A DNA stretch of 64,000 nucleotides from Pararge aegeria (lineage: Eukaryota > Arthropoda > Insecta > Lepidoptera > Nymphalidae), in contig NC_053208.1 of the NCBI RefSeq assembly GCF_905163445.1, forward strand, positions 25,323,986-25,387,985. Direction: 5' to 3'. The position numbers were made by a program, and so were the translations under genes. This document shows, one piece after another, positions 43,336 to 53,741 of this stretch (its first letter is position 1; every line of letters begins with the position of its first letter). Under the pieces are notes generated by a model, which was given only the letters and a program-made list of their open reading frames with translations, was not told the DNA's origin and searched no databases.

Positions 43336-43814
43336 TATTATTAATTGTATAAAAGATGTAATTTATGAATTCAAATCGTTTTGATATTTTTAATGATAAG
43401 TCCAAGACATAATAAATAAGCTATATCAATTTGATAAATAAGCTATATCAATATTAGTTTTTTATACAACTAAATTTCAAGTCGATAGCCTCTGTATATA
43501 TATAATGTATGCAAGTCCATCATTTATCAAGTTATATTGACGAAAATAATGATTTTATTCAGTGTTTCTTAAAATGCAGGGAGAGTAATGGTGTAATGGC
43601 GCGGTTGTGCGCCGCAACGCTATAGTTTGTAGTTTTTTTTGTTCTTTTCCTAAAACATTCATTACCTCATAATATATGTTACTTCAATCGTCATCAGTAC
43701 TGCTAATACTAACTGAAAAAAAAACATTCAATTAAAAATAATAAAGTACATGCAAACAAAAATAAAATTTAATGAAAAATGACTGTGACGATTACGTATG
43801 CATATTATAAGTGT

Positions 43815-44035
43815 ATTTTAAAACATGCAATCCCTTTCAAGGAACTAAGCATATTGTGTCTAAAAGCTGAAGAAAGTTTCAATGGGAAACTTGTTTGAAG
43901 AGTTGTACGGTGTCGAAAATACGGGAAACAGTGGTGGTACCTGTGTTATTAAATACTTCTTTCTTATATTATGGTAATCTCGCAGCTTCGAGGCTCGGTC
44001 GTTGACCCGAGCAAGTGGCGTACCTTATGCCCTAT
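43815..44035 (+). repeat. Dispersed repeat X, copy 9
   Basis: ccctttcaaggaactaagca, ttgtacggtgtcgaaaatac, and cggtcgttgacccgagcaag. Confidence 0.75.
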
Positions 44036-44240
44036 AATATTTATAATTATTCAATATTTTTACGTCTCTGTACATATTCAATAAGGCAGGAGTTTTAATA
44101 AGCATTTCTTTCGGCAGATCATTCAAATCATGAGGCATCGACTTTTTTTTTTTTTATAATATTTATTTGATGCAAATGAGACAATATTGTAAATAAGGTT
44201 TCGTTTAATATGCTGTGGAAACCACTTTGGCTCCAACTCA

Positions 44241-44440
44241 GGTTAAGTAATCATTTGTGGGTGATCTTTCACGAGGTTCGTTCTTGAAGACGAAGTTACG
44301 ATTTGCAAAAGCGCTTGGGCCAAAAACGCTCGTTGCGTTCATTAGCAGTCTCCTGTACAAGCCGTTTTGCCGCATTAGTTCCGCGTTGGAACTCGTACAT
44401 AAAAACAACTCGGATTTCAGAAATATCTATCCTTCACATC
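44241..44440 (-). pseudogene. mariner transposase N-terminal remnant
   Basis: Minus strand: SEIRVVFMYEFQRGTNAAKT at about 44420-44361 matches the first helix-turn-helix of mariner transposases. After frameshifts, NFVFKNEPRERSPTND near 44300-44245 matches the linker before the catalytic domain. Stops and frame changes make it dead. The catalytic domain and terminal repeats were not found. Confidence 0.6.
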
Positions 44441-44506
44441 TAAGCTTGTTAAAAAAAGGGTGATCACTTAGACCACCTATGATATTACAATTATATATTT
44501 GTTACA

Positions 44507-44935
44507 CTTAATAAAAGACACCTATTGGTTTGGCGCGAAGCGATAGCAAGAGACCTGATGGTATGACGCTCATACCTTGGAGGCTTGGAAGGTCACTTCT
44601 GTGGGATGCAAAGGTTGATACCCTAGCTGCATCACACATCCAGGCCAACTCGCCAATGGTAGGTGCGGCTGCTACCAGTGCCGAGCAGGCCAAGAGACGT
44701 AAATATGAAAACCTGGATAGTAGCTTAATTTTTTTGCCTTTTGGAGTATAGACTTTGGGAGCGTGGGGTCCGGAGGCAAGAGCCCTTTTCAAAGAATTAT
44801 CGAAAAGGGTTATCGAGTCTTCCGGTGATCCTAGAGCGGGCAGTTACCTTGGACAACGAATTAGTTTGGCCATCCAAAGGGGCAATGCTGCCAGCATCTT
44901 AGGAACTGTGCCTCGCTGCGGTGGTTAAGAGGACG
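44507..44935 (+). pseudogene. Restriction-like endonuclease C-terminus of a LINE
   Basis: Encodes KRPDGMTLIPWRLGRSLLWD then AKVDTLAASH, a stop at 44752, and in the same region GAWGPEARALFKELSKRV, SSGDPRAGSYLGQRISLAIQ and RGNAASILGT. The RPD...WDAK pattern fits the PD-(D/E)XK nuclease of RLE-type LINEs. It is a widespread element-borne C-terminus in invertebrates, as I recall it. One stop after FGV (44749-44751) and no RT nearby. Confidence 0.65.
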
Positions 44936-45269
44936 TTTTAGATTTTATTTAGTTTTAAATAGTTTATTTTAGGTTATATTTATAAAACTATTATATATAA
45001 GAAATAAACTAAGATAAAAACATTCTTCCTGTAACAAAATACATAGTAAATATTGTTTGTAATGTTTGCTTATTACTGTTGTAAGTGATTTTTTTTGTAC
45101 AATCAAATTAGTTCCTTTCTCACCATGCTTAAATAGAAGTAAAACTTTAATCTATTTATTTTACGGACTGATGTAAGCCCCTTTTTAAAAGTTTGGAGGT
45201 GCTAACTTTACCTCCAAATAGATTAGATTTTTAAATAGATAGCGATCTTTTTAGTTAAAAAGCTGCTAT

Positions 45270-45415
45270 TCAATGCGAATTGAGATATTCAACCGGTTAC
45301 CACAAAATATACAGATTTTACCACCGAGAAGATTAAAACCAGCTTTGAAGCAATGGCTCTTAGAAAATTAATTTTATTCAGCCAAGGAATTTTTAGCGCA
45401 CAAACTATTTGACTA
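45270..45415 (+). pseudogene. LINE ORF2 C-terminal scrap
   Basis: RIEIFNRLPQNIQILPPRRL and KPALKQWLLEN, stop codon, FYSAKEFLAHKLFD then stop. This is the usual end of CR1/Jockey-group ORF2 (FNRLP...LK..L....FYS..EFL). Not the same family as D or K. Confidence 0.7.
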
Positions 45416-45842
45416 GACATATTAACCTCATTACCTATGCTGACACTATGATAATATTATGATTTTTAATTTACTATTAAAGAAAATGAATTTGAATCTT
45501 GTTATACGAAAAAAAAATCTAGCTGATAATCTGACTGGTAGTTACAGAGTTTACGCGAATTTAGAAACAAATGTTTATTCAATGTTTATAGTACGGGACG
45601 CCTGCAGCCTTCCTCAATAAATCACAAACATGACATTGTTACAGATATAGTGACACCGGTAGAATAAATATAAAAGTGACCACGAAATTCCGGTCAGAAG
45701 CTGGCTTTTTACAGACAAATTCAATCTAGAAGTGGGATCGCACCAGTGATCGGTTTTAGGATTTGTTCTTTGCTCTTGTTTCTTCTATGAATTGATGCTC
45801 TCACACCAAACATACAGAATGATTACACTAAACATACATACG

Positions 45843-45913
45843 AACATTTCTTCAGCAATCAGCATTCTCCAGAGTGGGTGCCCCTAACGCATTCTGTTTG
45901 CTGAAGAAATGTT
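45843..45913. repeat. Perfect 16-bp inverted repeat
   Basis: AACATTTCTTCAGCAA (45843-45858) and its exact complement (45898-45913), 39-nt spacer. The surrounding 45.6-46.15 kb contains no recognised gene. Confidence 0.85.
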
Positions 45914-46194
45914 TTTTTGGAGGCAAAGCGTCTGAGCTCCAGAGCAAACTGGGAAATGGCAAGAGAAAGTACAGAGCGTTGGCCTGAAGTTCAGCCGAAC
46001 AAATACAGAATATCTCTTCATAAATAACGGCAATATTGAGCGAGACGGGATACCAAAAGGATCCTATTAGAAAGCCTCCACTGTCCATTTGTTCATCTTT
46101 CCGTCTGCCTCTCAGTACTCTGTATTTCATGAACCGTAATATTTTTAACATTATGTGATTGTTTTATTTACGCAAAAAGTTATAAGAATAAAAC

Positions 46195-46345
46195 AGTAAA
46201 GCGTGTAAGTTATTGTATGATTTTTGCCCGATCACAATAATATTAATACTTTAAAGTGTTTCATATCACATCTTGGTACGAAACCGTTAGTGTGTACAAC
46301 TCGCACATGGCAGTTTTTTTCTATGATGTGATAGAACCTTGTCTA
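46195..46345 (-). repeat. Dispersed repeat H, inverted copy
   Basis: Minus-strand match to 41540-41700 (gtgcgagttgtacacactaa). Confidence 0.55.
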
Positions 46346-46374
46346 TAATCGAATCTATTGATTTTCTAACACTG

Positions 46375-46600
46375 CGACCAGTATACTAAAAAATAGAGAT
46401 AAACCTGCCCGGGTCAACGTCCGAGGCTGTTCAAAATAACTGTTCAAAGTAACCAGGACTTCATGTAGCAAAGAATTTTTTAATGGCTCACCACTTGTTT
46501 CCCACATTTTTGTCCCCGTACAACTTAACTTTACCGTTGGAAAAACTTTTTTCCGCTTTCTCACACGATATTTTTAGCCCTTTGAAGGGGTCAATGCAAA
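46375..46600 (-). repeat. Dispersed repeat X, copy 10 (only inverted copy)
   Basis: Plus strand reads gcccgggtcaacgtccgagg, accaggacttcatgtagcaa, ttgtccccgtacaact and tttttagccctttgaagggg: the X blocks in reverse. Confidence 0.8.
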
Positions 46601-46659
46601 GTCCCTATACCTACGTATTTAAGTTATTTTAAAGAGATGGCATTATCATACAAACTAAA

Positions 46660-47420
46660 CTAATAGCGGGTAAACTTAGCTCAGCTGCCTATGCAATCAG
46701 AAAAATTAGACAGTTTACAGACGTAGAAACGGCTAGGCTTGTCTATTTTGCGTATTTTTATAGGGATCTTGCTATGGGTCAAATCAGCTGACATAAATAC
46801 TATGTTTATATTACAAAAAAGAGCTGTCCGATAAATATACAAACTTTGATCACGCGAATCTCTCCGTGAAAAATTTTAAGAAATAGGTACACTTACTGTA
46901 GCTTCTCAATATATTTATAACAATTTAATCTTTGTAAAACAAAACATTGATTTATATAAAAAAAGTGGATAAAAACTATCGACTTAATAGGAACGGTCAT
47001 AAATTAGTGATATCAGCATATCGTCTTAGGGAAGTACGGAAAACCTTTATCGGGCTGAGTATATGCTTTTATAACATGCTACCGAAAGTAATATTAGATT
47101 TATCATTACATAAGCTTAAAGAATGTATAAAAACACATTTAATACATCGAGGTTACTATACTATTGATGAATTTCTTAATGAAAAGGTTGCCTGGAAGAA
47201 AGCCGCTCCGCTTTCATCTCACACAAGATAGAAAAAGATTGTTAAATTGTGAAACGATGTTGGAAAAGAGCAACTGCTGTGTTTCTTGCCGGCTTCTTAT
47301 CGGTAGAATCTGCCTTCCGAACCGGCGCGATGGTACAAACAGACAGACTTGACGTTTCAAAACTTCAAAAGTGCTTATATTAAGGCCTACTTGATTAAAA
47401 TAAATGAATTTTGAAGTTGA
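46660..47420 (+). mobile_element. Family D LINE, 5'-truncated copy
   Basis: From GKLSSAAYAIRKIRQFTDVE (46668 on) through a frameshifted middle to an open 94-codon end (46947-47231, LNRNGHKLVISAYRLREVRK ... AAPLSSHTR). The 3' UTR has the TTGCCGGCTTCTTATCGGTA block and an AATAAATGAATTTTGAAG tail. Confidence 0.85.
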
Positions 47421-47429
47421 ATTTTCAAT

Positions 47430-47640
47430 AAAAATCTGAATGAATCTCAGTAAAATCTAGTCCTGTAGTCCCCGAGAGCTTAGATTTTTAAAATACCCAG
47501 ATTATAAAAATCTAGACCCTACGAACCCACTTTTTTCACTTTCATAAACTTTCAGGACATGTGTTTATCTATATAGGTAAATTGTTCCCCATTCATATTA
47601 AGCGCACGGATTAGCGTGAATTTTGCATTATATGAGGGCT
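47430..47640 (-). repeat. Dispersed repeat F, inverted copy
   Basis: Minus-strand match to 39713-39945. Confidence 0.6.
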
Positions 47641-47867
47641 TAGAGTGATTTATTCGAATGCGCTTAACACAGATATTACTATTTCTTAATTATTTTTTTT
47701 AAACTTGGACTATAAAATTTATCTTTTTTCCAAAATTCCAAAAAAAGATTTCAGTCCATAATTCACTAAAAAACAATATGTATTTTACACATTAAATATC
47801 GGAGGAAGAATAGTGTTGTTACAATATAAAATTTAAAATTGTGTTAATTATTTTTAATATAATAATC

Positions 47868-48075
47868 TGTAACGCAGAAGAAAGTTTCTTCGAGTAACTT
47901 ATTAAGAGTTGTACGGGGACGAAAATGGGGGAACCTGGTAGCAAGTAATAAAACACTTTTAACTCTTTTCTTATATGAAGTCCTGGTAATCTCACAGCTT
48001 CGGGGCTCGATCGTTGCCCCGGGCATGTGACGTGTTAATATTTCACTTTATATCATTAGTATATAAAGCAACAAT
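47868..48075 (+). repeat. Dispersed repeat X, copy 11
   Basis: gcagaagaaagtttcttcga, gagttgtacggggacgaaaa, gatcgttgccccgggcatgt. Confidence 0.75.
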
Positions 48076-48404
48076 AACTGAGCTCTTTTAATGGTAGCAG
48101 CCGATTTAAAAGGTTTGGCTAGTTCAATGTTGTATGTTCAATGTTCAATGATATCACCATTTTCAACTTACTGACTTATGAATAATATTTTCTCAGAACT
48201 ACAATTTTTCAGAAATAGCATTAAAGAGTCATAGGCTATATAACGGTGCCTAGGCATACTAATCCACACATTATGTGCAGTGATTGAGGGAAGATATTTT
48301 TATCGCAAGGCTAGGCACTTAAGGTTGAAAGTTGTGAGAAGAGTGGTAATTTGGGTAGTAGCAGCTGAACTACCGAGGCCAACCCACTTCAGAACCAGAA
48401 CCAG

Positions 48405-48705
48405 GTTCGATCTTCGGCTGGGGTAATTTAGGAATTTATGATTTCAGAACTTTCTCTGGTCTGGTGGGAGGCTTCGGCTATTTACCAGTTGGCTAGATAA
48501 ATAGCCACGGCGGACGACGACGTGCCACAAAGCGATTCAGCGTTCTAGTACGATGTAGCGTACAAAACCGATTAAGTAGCATAGAGTAATATTTAACATA
48601 ACTGTCATTAACATAGCATGTAGGCCCGTTACTACCTAGACTGCATCATCACTTACCACCAGGTGAGATTGCAGTCAAGGGCTACCTTGTAGTGGAAAAA
48701 AAAGT
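48405..48705 (+). mobile_element. Retroposed repeat Y with A tail, copy 1
   Basis: Blocks aactttctctggtctggtgg, gcccgttactacctagactg, atcatcacttaccaccaggt and gagattgcagtcaagggcta, ending in an A-rich tail at 48694-48705. This looks like the 3' end of a LINE or a SINE. A second copy is at 51655-51872. Confidence 0.6.
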
Positions 48706-48950
48706 AGATGTAATTCTCACCCATGATTTTGTCACCTTTCTTGAAAAACCAAACCACCACGCTCCTGTTCCATACTTTTTGCGTTGTACTTTCGTGAATG
48801 CAGGCTTTGAACAATCGCTGAAACCAGTATTTCGGAATGGTTTCGGAGCTCAGCTAATTCCATCATCACCTGGCGACTTAACATTTTTAAGCTGTTTGAG
48901 AGCCACACTTATCTCGTATAGGCTGACATTTTTTCATATCTTCGCTTAAG
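48706..48950 (+). repeat. Segment shared by three loci (with 51875-52130 and 62530-62720)
   Basis: Includes accaccacgctcctgttcca, tttcgtgaatgcaggctttg and aattccatcatcacctggcg. At the two other loci it precedes an X copy closely, and here X copy 12 follows after an insertion, so all three look like copies of one larger unit. Confidence 0.6.
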
Positions 48951-48984
48951 TAACGGGTCGGTTTGGCTGTAGGGTATTATGTAT

Positions 48985-49110
48985 TGATCTGTTCGAGCAA
49001 TATATAAAATGTGCCCAAGAGACTCTCTTAAGAGATAAATTTAAAGCAGCTAAAATTATGACGGTGCATAATCAATACATATTTGAAAACTTAACTTACT
49101 AACTTAAACA
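48985..49110 (+). pseudogene. LINE RT-thumb scrap
   Basis: RAIYKMCPRDSLK, a frameshift, then DKFKAAKIMTVHNQYIFENL: the same block as RSIYKLKSRESLREKFKEIG in family D but from a different LINE. Sits where the 52 kb duplicate lacks sequence. Confidence 0.65.
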
Positions 49111-49389
49111 TAACTTTAAGTTAACGAACGCAGTTATCACCATCACTAACATTAGTGTAACATGTTAAATGTATGAACGCTGTGATAGTGCCTGTGATAA
49201 GGTCCAAAGTGCCTGTGATAAGGTCTACATGAATTAAACATAAATTATGAATTTGAATTTACTTCTTCAATTAGAACCCTCAACAGTTTTCTAGGTTGTG
49301 GTGTATAACTGTTCATACAAGCTTACTGTGGACTACCAGACTGCGGTCTTCAGTGTTTTCAACTAGCACTGTCCGATAATAAGTAAGAA

Positions 49390-49780
49390 AGTAAACAAAC
49401 TTGAGATAAATATATTTTTAATTTAAATATACATAAAGACATAATAGCGTAGGTATTTTTAAAACATGCAGCATTCATTATTTTCACATAGCTAAAAATA
49501 TTGTGTAGAAAGTTGAAACAAAAGTTGGTAGGTTACTAAAAGTTGAAAGGGGAAAAACAGGTGGTAATTCATAAAATACTTCAAACACTTTTCTGTTATG
49601 AAGTCCTGGTAATCTGGCAGCTTTAAGCCTATTTTTTTTCCGGTCGTTGGCCCGGGCACGTGACGTCACTTACAGCCTTCATATTATTAGTACTGAGCAA
49701 CAATTTCTTGACCGTCCTGAATTATCCATAAAGTCGCTGAGTGGTCCAAATAGGACCGCTAGTCTACGAAATTAAATCTA
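49390..49780 (+). repeat. Dispersed repeat X, copy 12
   Basis: Preceded by gagataaatatatttttaat and cataaagacataatag as at 52125-52180; core ggtcgttggcccgggcacgt at 49642. Confidence 0.75.
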
Positions 49781-49967
49781 TTATTTTTATACGTATATAT
49801 ATATATATCTGCTAAGCTGCTGTATTTAATATGTTTCTACCCCCGTATAGATCCATAAACGTAGAAAATTTACGCGGAAATATATCAGAATTCAAAAACC
49901 TTCTGCCTGAGTCTATTGTGAAATTAGGTTTTAGTTATTCATTGCGCAATTGTAGTATTTGTGTAAT

Positions 49968-50018
49968 ATAAACTTAAGATACTACACTTTGATCTTAGCC
50001 AAAAGGCCGAGAAGCAAT
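49968..50018 (-). pseudogene. U2 snRNA 5'-end fragment
   Basis: Minus strand from 50018: ATTGCTTCTCGGCCTTTTGG then CTAAGATCAAAGTGTAGTAT, the conserved first ~40 nt of U2 with one change at position 3. Sequence then diverges, with a faint continuation (CTTAAGTTTATAT) that could be the next U2 block after small deletions. The branch-site pairing region, Sm site and 3' stems are missing, so it is not a working gene. The 5' end matches U2 nucleotide 1. Confidence 0.85.
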
Positions 50019-50090
50019 ATAATCGTATATATTCGGCACTCGAAATTGTTGACGAGGACAAATACCTATGACACACGATCCAGTTATGTA

Positions 50091-50480
50091 GGTCCAATTT
50101 CGAGAAAAAAGTGAACTGCCGAATCCAACTTGGAGTGGCAGCGTTCGAAAAACTTCGTGACATCTTCTCATCCAAAATCCCTCAGTGCCTGAAGAATAAT
50201 GTCTTCGAACAGTGCGTGTTGCCAGTGATGAATTACGGATCTGGGACGTGATCGCTAACTATGGGCCTAAACAGAGTTTCTCAGCGGGCGATGGAGGGAG
50301 CTATGCTAGGGTTATCTCTACGTGATCAAATCAGAAATGAGGAGATCCGTAGAAGGAATAGAGTTACCGACATAGCTCAGCGAGTCTCAAAACTGAAGTG
50401 GAAATGGGCAGGGCACATAGCTCGAAGAACTGATGCACGTTGGGTTATTAAGGTGCTGGAATGACCCCGCACCTGTTTAC
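50091..50480 (+). pseudogene. RTE-clade LINE, ORF2 fragment
   Basis: Reads FEKKVNCRIQLGVAAFEKLR and DIFSSKIPQCLKNNVFEQCV, then LPVMNYGSGT and a stop where RTE elements have Trp. It continues NRVSQRAMEGAMLGLSLRDQ, IRNEEIRRRNRVTDIAQRVS and KLKWKWAGHIARRTDARW up to a stop at 50462. This is the conserved post-RT part of RTE ORF2. Both ends are truncated. Confidence 0.85.
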
Positions 50481-50488
50481 GAGATTAT

Positions 50489-51105
50489 TAATCATAACAT
50501 ATTATAATGATGGCAAAGTAGCCGCGGAAATGAAATTGCTGTTGAAGTCAGGTAGGTAAATAAGGTAAAAATAATTACAAAGCAGTCAAAACAACTCGAT
50601 GTAACAGAACCAAAGTAATATTTTTATAATGAGGGTACACTAACACAAACAGAAATCATAAAAAAGTTCTTGTGACAAACTATGTTAATCGGAGTTTAAA
50701 TTTTCGGCTTTATTCAGTTATAGCTGTAATTAATTAAAGAACTTTGAGTATTGCATTCAAATGTTTTAAATCTATAAAATTAATAATTCCTCCAAGTGTA
50801 CGTAAAAACACTAATAAAAATTATAAAAGTCCATTCAAAATTGTTACAAAAGTGGAAGAAAGTTTGTACGAGTTCTTTCAAAGTAGTACGAGGGAAAGAA
50901 AACGTGGGAAACAGGTAGTAAGAAATTAAATACCTGTAACTCTTTTCTACTATGAAGTCCTGGTAACGCGAAGCTTTGCAGCTCGGTCGTTGACCCCAGG
51001 CACATGACGTAACCCTAAGTTCATATTATTAGTATCTACGAAAAATACTGAAACGACCTGTTTTTTTATAGTACTGGACTCAAAGTGACGGATTCTATTT
51101 TAAAA
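50489..51105 (+). repeat. Dispersed repeat X, copy 13 (long form)
   Basis: From ataatgatggcaaagtagcc to the actgaaacgacctg and agtgacggattct blocks; core cggtcgttgaccccaggcac at 50984. Shows that X can exceed 600 bp. Confidence 0.8.
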
Positions 51106-51124
51106 AAATTGGTTTATTCGTAGG

Positions 51125-51390
51125 CCGTAAGAAGTATCATCTTCATCATATGCATTACTCGCCTACTACAAGGCATGGGTCTCCTCTCACATTGAGAAGA
51201 GGTGGAGGCACGTCCACCGTGCTGGCCGAGTGCGGATTGGTGGACTCAACATACCTTTGATAGCATGATGGAGAAATCTCAGGCATGTAGGTTTCCTCAC
51301 GCTGATTCCTTCACCATTGAAGCAAGTGATATTTTAATTTCTTAAAACGCAAATAACTTAGACAAGTTAGAGGTGCGTGCTGGGAAAAGA
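51125..51390 (-). mobile_element. SINE, head-truncated copy
   Basis: Body in minus orientation as at 43014-43335; the B box is cut at the right end (gaggtgcgtgctggga, then an A/G-rich run). Confidence 0.7.
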
Positions 51391-51654
51391 GGAAAAAAAA
51401 ACTTGTTCTACATATAAAATATATCTATGTCAAATATCACACTAAAAAAGGGGGAAATTTACTTGTGTAGAGAAAAAAGATAACGGTTGCTCATGTAGCT
51501 ACTTACGTATGGCATTAACTTATGATCTAAAACCAACTCGTTATTAGGCTGCTGATGATGAAGAAAAAAAGGAACTATACTTTATTGTACACCAAGAATC
51601 ACATATAATATTAAGAGAGAAAAAAAAATTGGGAAATTATAACGAATTGAATGA

Positions 51655-51872
51655 TTCTGAACTTTCTCTGGTCTGCTTTGTCCGTGGTAAGTTACCACGA
51701 CGTTCTGCTAAACGATTAAGTATTCTGGTGCAATTTCGCGTAGAAACCGATTAGGGGTATGACCACCATACTACCTAACAGATTAGCCCGCTAACATCTT
51801 AGACGGCATCATCACTTATGGCCAAGTTAAATTCCAGTCAAGGGCTACCTAGTAGTTGAATAAAAAAAAAAG
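51655..51872 (+). mobile_element. Retroposed repeat Y with A tail, copy 2
   Basis: Collinear with 48405-48705: aactttctctggtctgcttt, gcccgctaacatcttagacg, and an A tail at 51858-51870. Confidence 0.6.
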
Positions 51873-51874
51873 TA

Positions 51875-52130
51875 GATGTAATTTTCAAACTAGATTTTGA
51901 CACCTTTCTTTAAAATAGAAGCACCACGCTCCTGTGCCATGCTTCTGGCATTGTGATTTCGTGAATACAGGCGTAGAACAATCGCTGATACCAGTATTTA
52001 GGAATTTTTTCTTTTCGGTGTTCAGCTAATTCCATCATCACCTGGCGCCCTAACATTTTGAAGCTGTTTGCCAGCCACACTTATCTCGTATAGGCTGACG
52101 TTTTGAAAATCTTCGGTACAGTGTCTGTTG
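51875..52130 (+). repeat. Segment shared by three loci, second copy
   Basis: gaagcaccacgctcctgtgc, aattccatcatcacctggcg and ataggctgacgttt, as at 48706-48950 and 62530-62720. Confidence 0.6.
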
Positions 52131-52189
52131 GTTTGAGATAAATAAATTTTGAATTTAAATAAACATAAAGACGTAGTATTATAGGTATT

Positions 52190-52440
52190 TTTAAAACATG
52201 CAGCATTCATTCTTTTCACATAGCTAAAAATATTGTTTAGAAAGTTGAAACAAAGTTTCTAAAAGTTTACTAAAAGTTTAAAGAGGACGACAAGGCGGGA
52301 AACAGGTGGTAATTCATTAAAAACTTCAAACACTTTTCTTTTATGAAGTCCTAGTAATCTAGCAGCTTTAAGCTAATTTTTTTTCGGTCGTTGACCCGGG
52401 GTCGTGACGTCACTTACAGCCTTCATATTATTACATGTTG
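52190..52440 (+). repeat. Dispersed repeat X, copy 14
   Basis: gcagcattcattcttttcac start, cggtcgttgacccggggtcg core at 52386. Confidence 0.75.
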
Positions 52441-52664
52441 CTAAATCTATAATATGTTAATTAAATCCATATCCAAAATAAAATATACTTGTCGTAGTCT
52501 TATGTTTTTGTATCAAAAATAATTATATAGGGGAGAGCACCTTTTCTTCTGCCCAACCAAAACTAATCGCGTTAGCCTCTACCACATTAAGCCACATATC
52601 AACATCATCCGACAAAGGATCTCATAACAGACGATAATTAAATATTCTGACTCACTCTTGGAAA

Positions 52665-52850
52665 ACGGCGACGGCGTCGCTTACTTTTTTTCCGACGGTA
52701 ATCTTCACTACCATTGCTACTAGATGAGGAAGACATTACCGTATCTGAACTGGATAACCTTCTGTGCGTTCGTTTATGCCGCCCTTTTTCTTTCCACGGC
52801 ATTATCGAGCGTCGTGGTTTCTTGACCACTTCTGATATTAAAAGACCTCC
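52665..52850 (-). CDS. Exon-like Ser/Arg-rich coding stretch (doubtful)
   Basis: The minus strand is open for 74 codons (52862-52638) and encodes PWKEKGRHKRTHRRLSSSDT, a run of six Ser, and KKSKRRRRRFPR, a strongly basic, serine-rich composition like SR-type or nuclear proteins. It is bounded by a splice-like acceptor (TGTTTTAG before GAGGTC near 52847) and a good donor (CCAAGA followed by GTGAGT near 52665). No neighbouring exon was found. It could be an exon of an unseen gene, a processed remnant or a chance open frame. Confidence 0.3.
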
Positions 52851-53164
52851 TAAAACATACACTATTTATTAATGTACATCAATATGAATCAAACATATTT
52901 ATAGAATGCAATTGATATATATGAACATTAAAAATAATAGGACGGTACAGGCTCAATACGAATGGTAGTCGTTTATTTAATAAGCTTTAATACAATACCG
53001 AGGATACTGATATTTTTCACAATACGCTTACAACTTTTTCGCATGGGGCCAACTGATGGGAAAAAGGTCCAGCTTTGCCGCCATTTCAACAGCCGTCGTA
53101 CGTTTCACGTTAAATCGCGCACCGAGCGCGCCACTAGTCCAATGCTGCCACCCACGTGACCAGA

Positions 53165-53391
53165 GATAACGCACGGTATCCATGGACGACAACACGAAAA
53201 TGTCCAAATACGACTCTTCTACCAATGGAATATGTTTTTGACCCTCAGATTCAAGAGAAAGTTTTCTCCAAACTTGACTCAAAAAACTGTCGGTATTATT
53301 ATTCATAACATATTATAATGATGAAAAGTTGGCGCGGAAATGAAATTGCTGTTGAAATCAGGTAGGTAAATGAGGTAATAATAATAAAATG
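53165..53391. repeat. Dispersed repeat Z plus X-like start
   Basis: aatacgactcttctaccaat through cttgactcaaaaaactgtcg, then the gcgcggaaatgaaattgctg block. Matches 42180-42370. Ends at the border of the R4-like LINE. Confidence 0.55.
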
Positions 53392-53735
53392 TCCTCTATG
53401 GTTTTGCCTAGCCTTTAATCCTCTCAGTACCTTGCTGATGGACTCAGGACTAGGATTTCGCCTTCGCAGGGGTGGTGTGCTCATAACTCACTTACTGTAT
53501 ATGGATGACCTCAAGCTGTATGCATCAAAACGATCAGACCTTATGGCATTGTTAAAGATAACTCAGAGCTTTAGCAATGCCATAGGGATGGAATTTGGTG
53601 TATACAAGTGTGCGGTAATCAATGTAGAACGAAGTAGGGTTGTTAGCTCTGAGAATATAGTTCTTTCAGAAACTATTATTCTCAAATCACTTCGTGAAGG
53701 GGAGACCTATCCTATCTTGGAATGTCAGAAGCTCT
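53392..53735 (+). pseudogene. R4-like LINE ORF, RT part (left half of interrupted element)
   Basis: Reads PLWFCLAFNPLSTLL, then ITHLLYMDDLKLYASKRSDL with the catalytic YMDD, and GMEFGVYKCAVINVERSRVV. This is the RT palm and following segment of RLE-type LINEs (R4/NeSL-like). Open without stops up to the point where a family D element is inserted on the opposite strand. The upstream RT motifs are absent, so it was already 5'-truncated. Confidence 0.8.
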
Positions 53736-53741
53736 TCAAAA

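Noticed and set aside
44257..44463. 68-codon plus-strand reading
   Set aside because: It is antisense to the mariner transposase remnant, which has the recognisable motif on the other strand.
49968..50018. Functional U2 snRNA gene
   Set aside because: Only the first ~40 nt are present; the Sm site and 3' stem-loops are missing.
53028..53306. 92-codon minus-strand reading as a gene
   Set aside because: Its first part is repeat Z, also present at 42180-42300; no conserved motif and no splice context.
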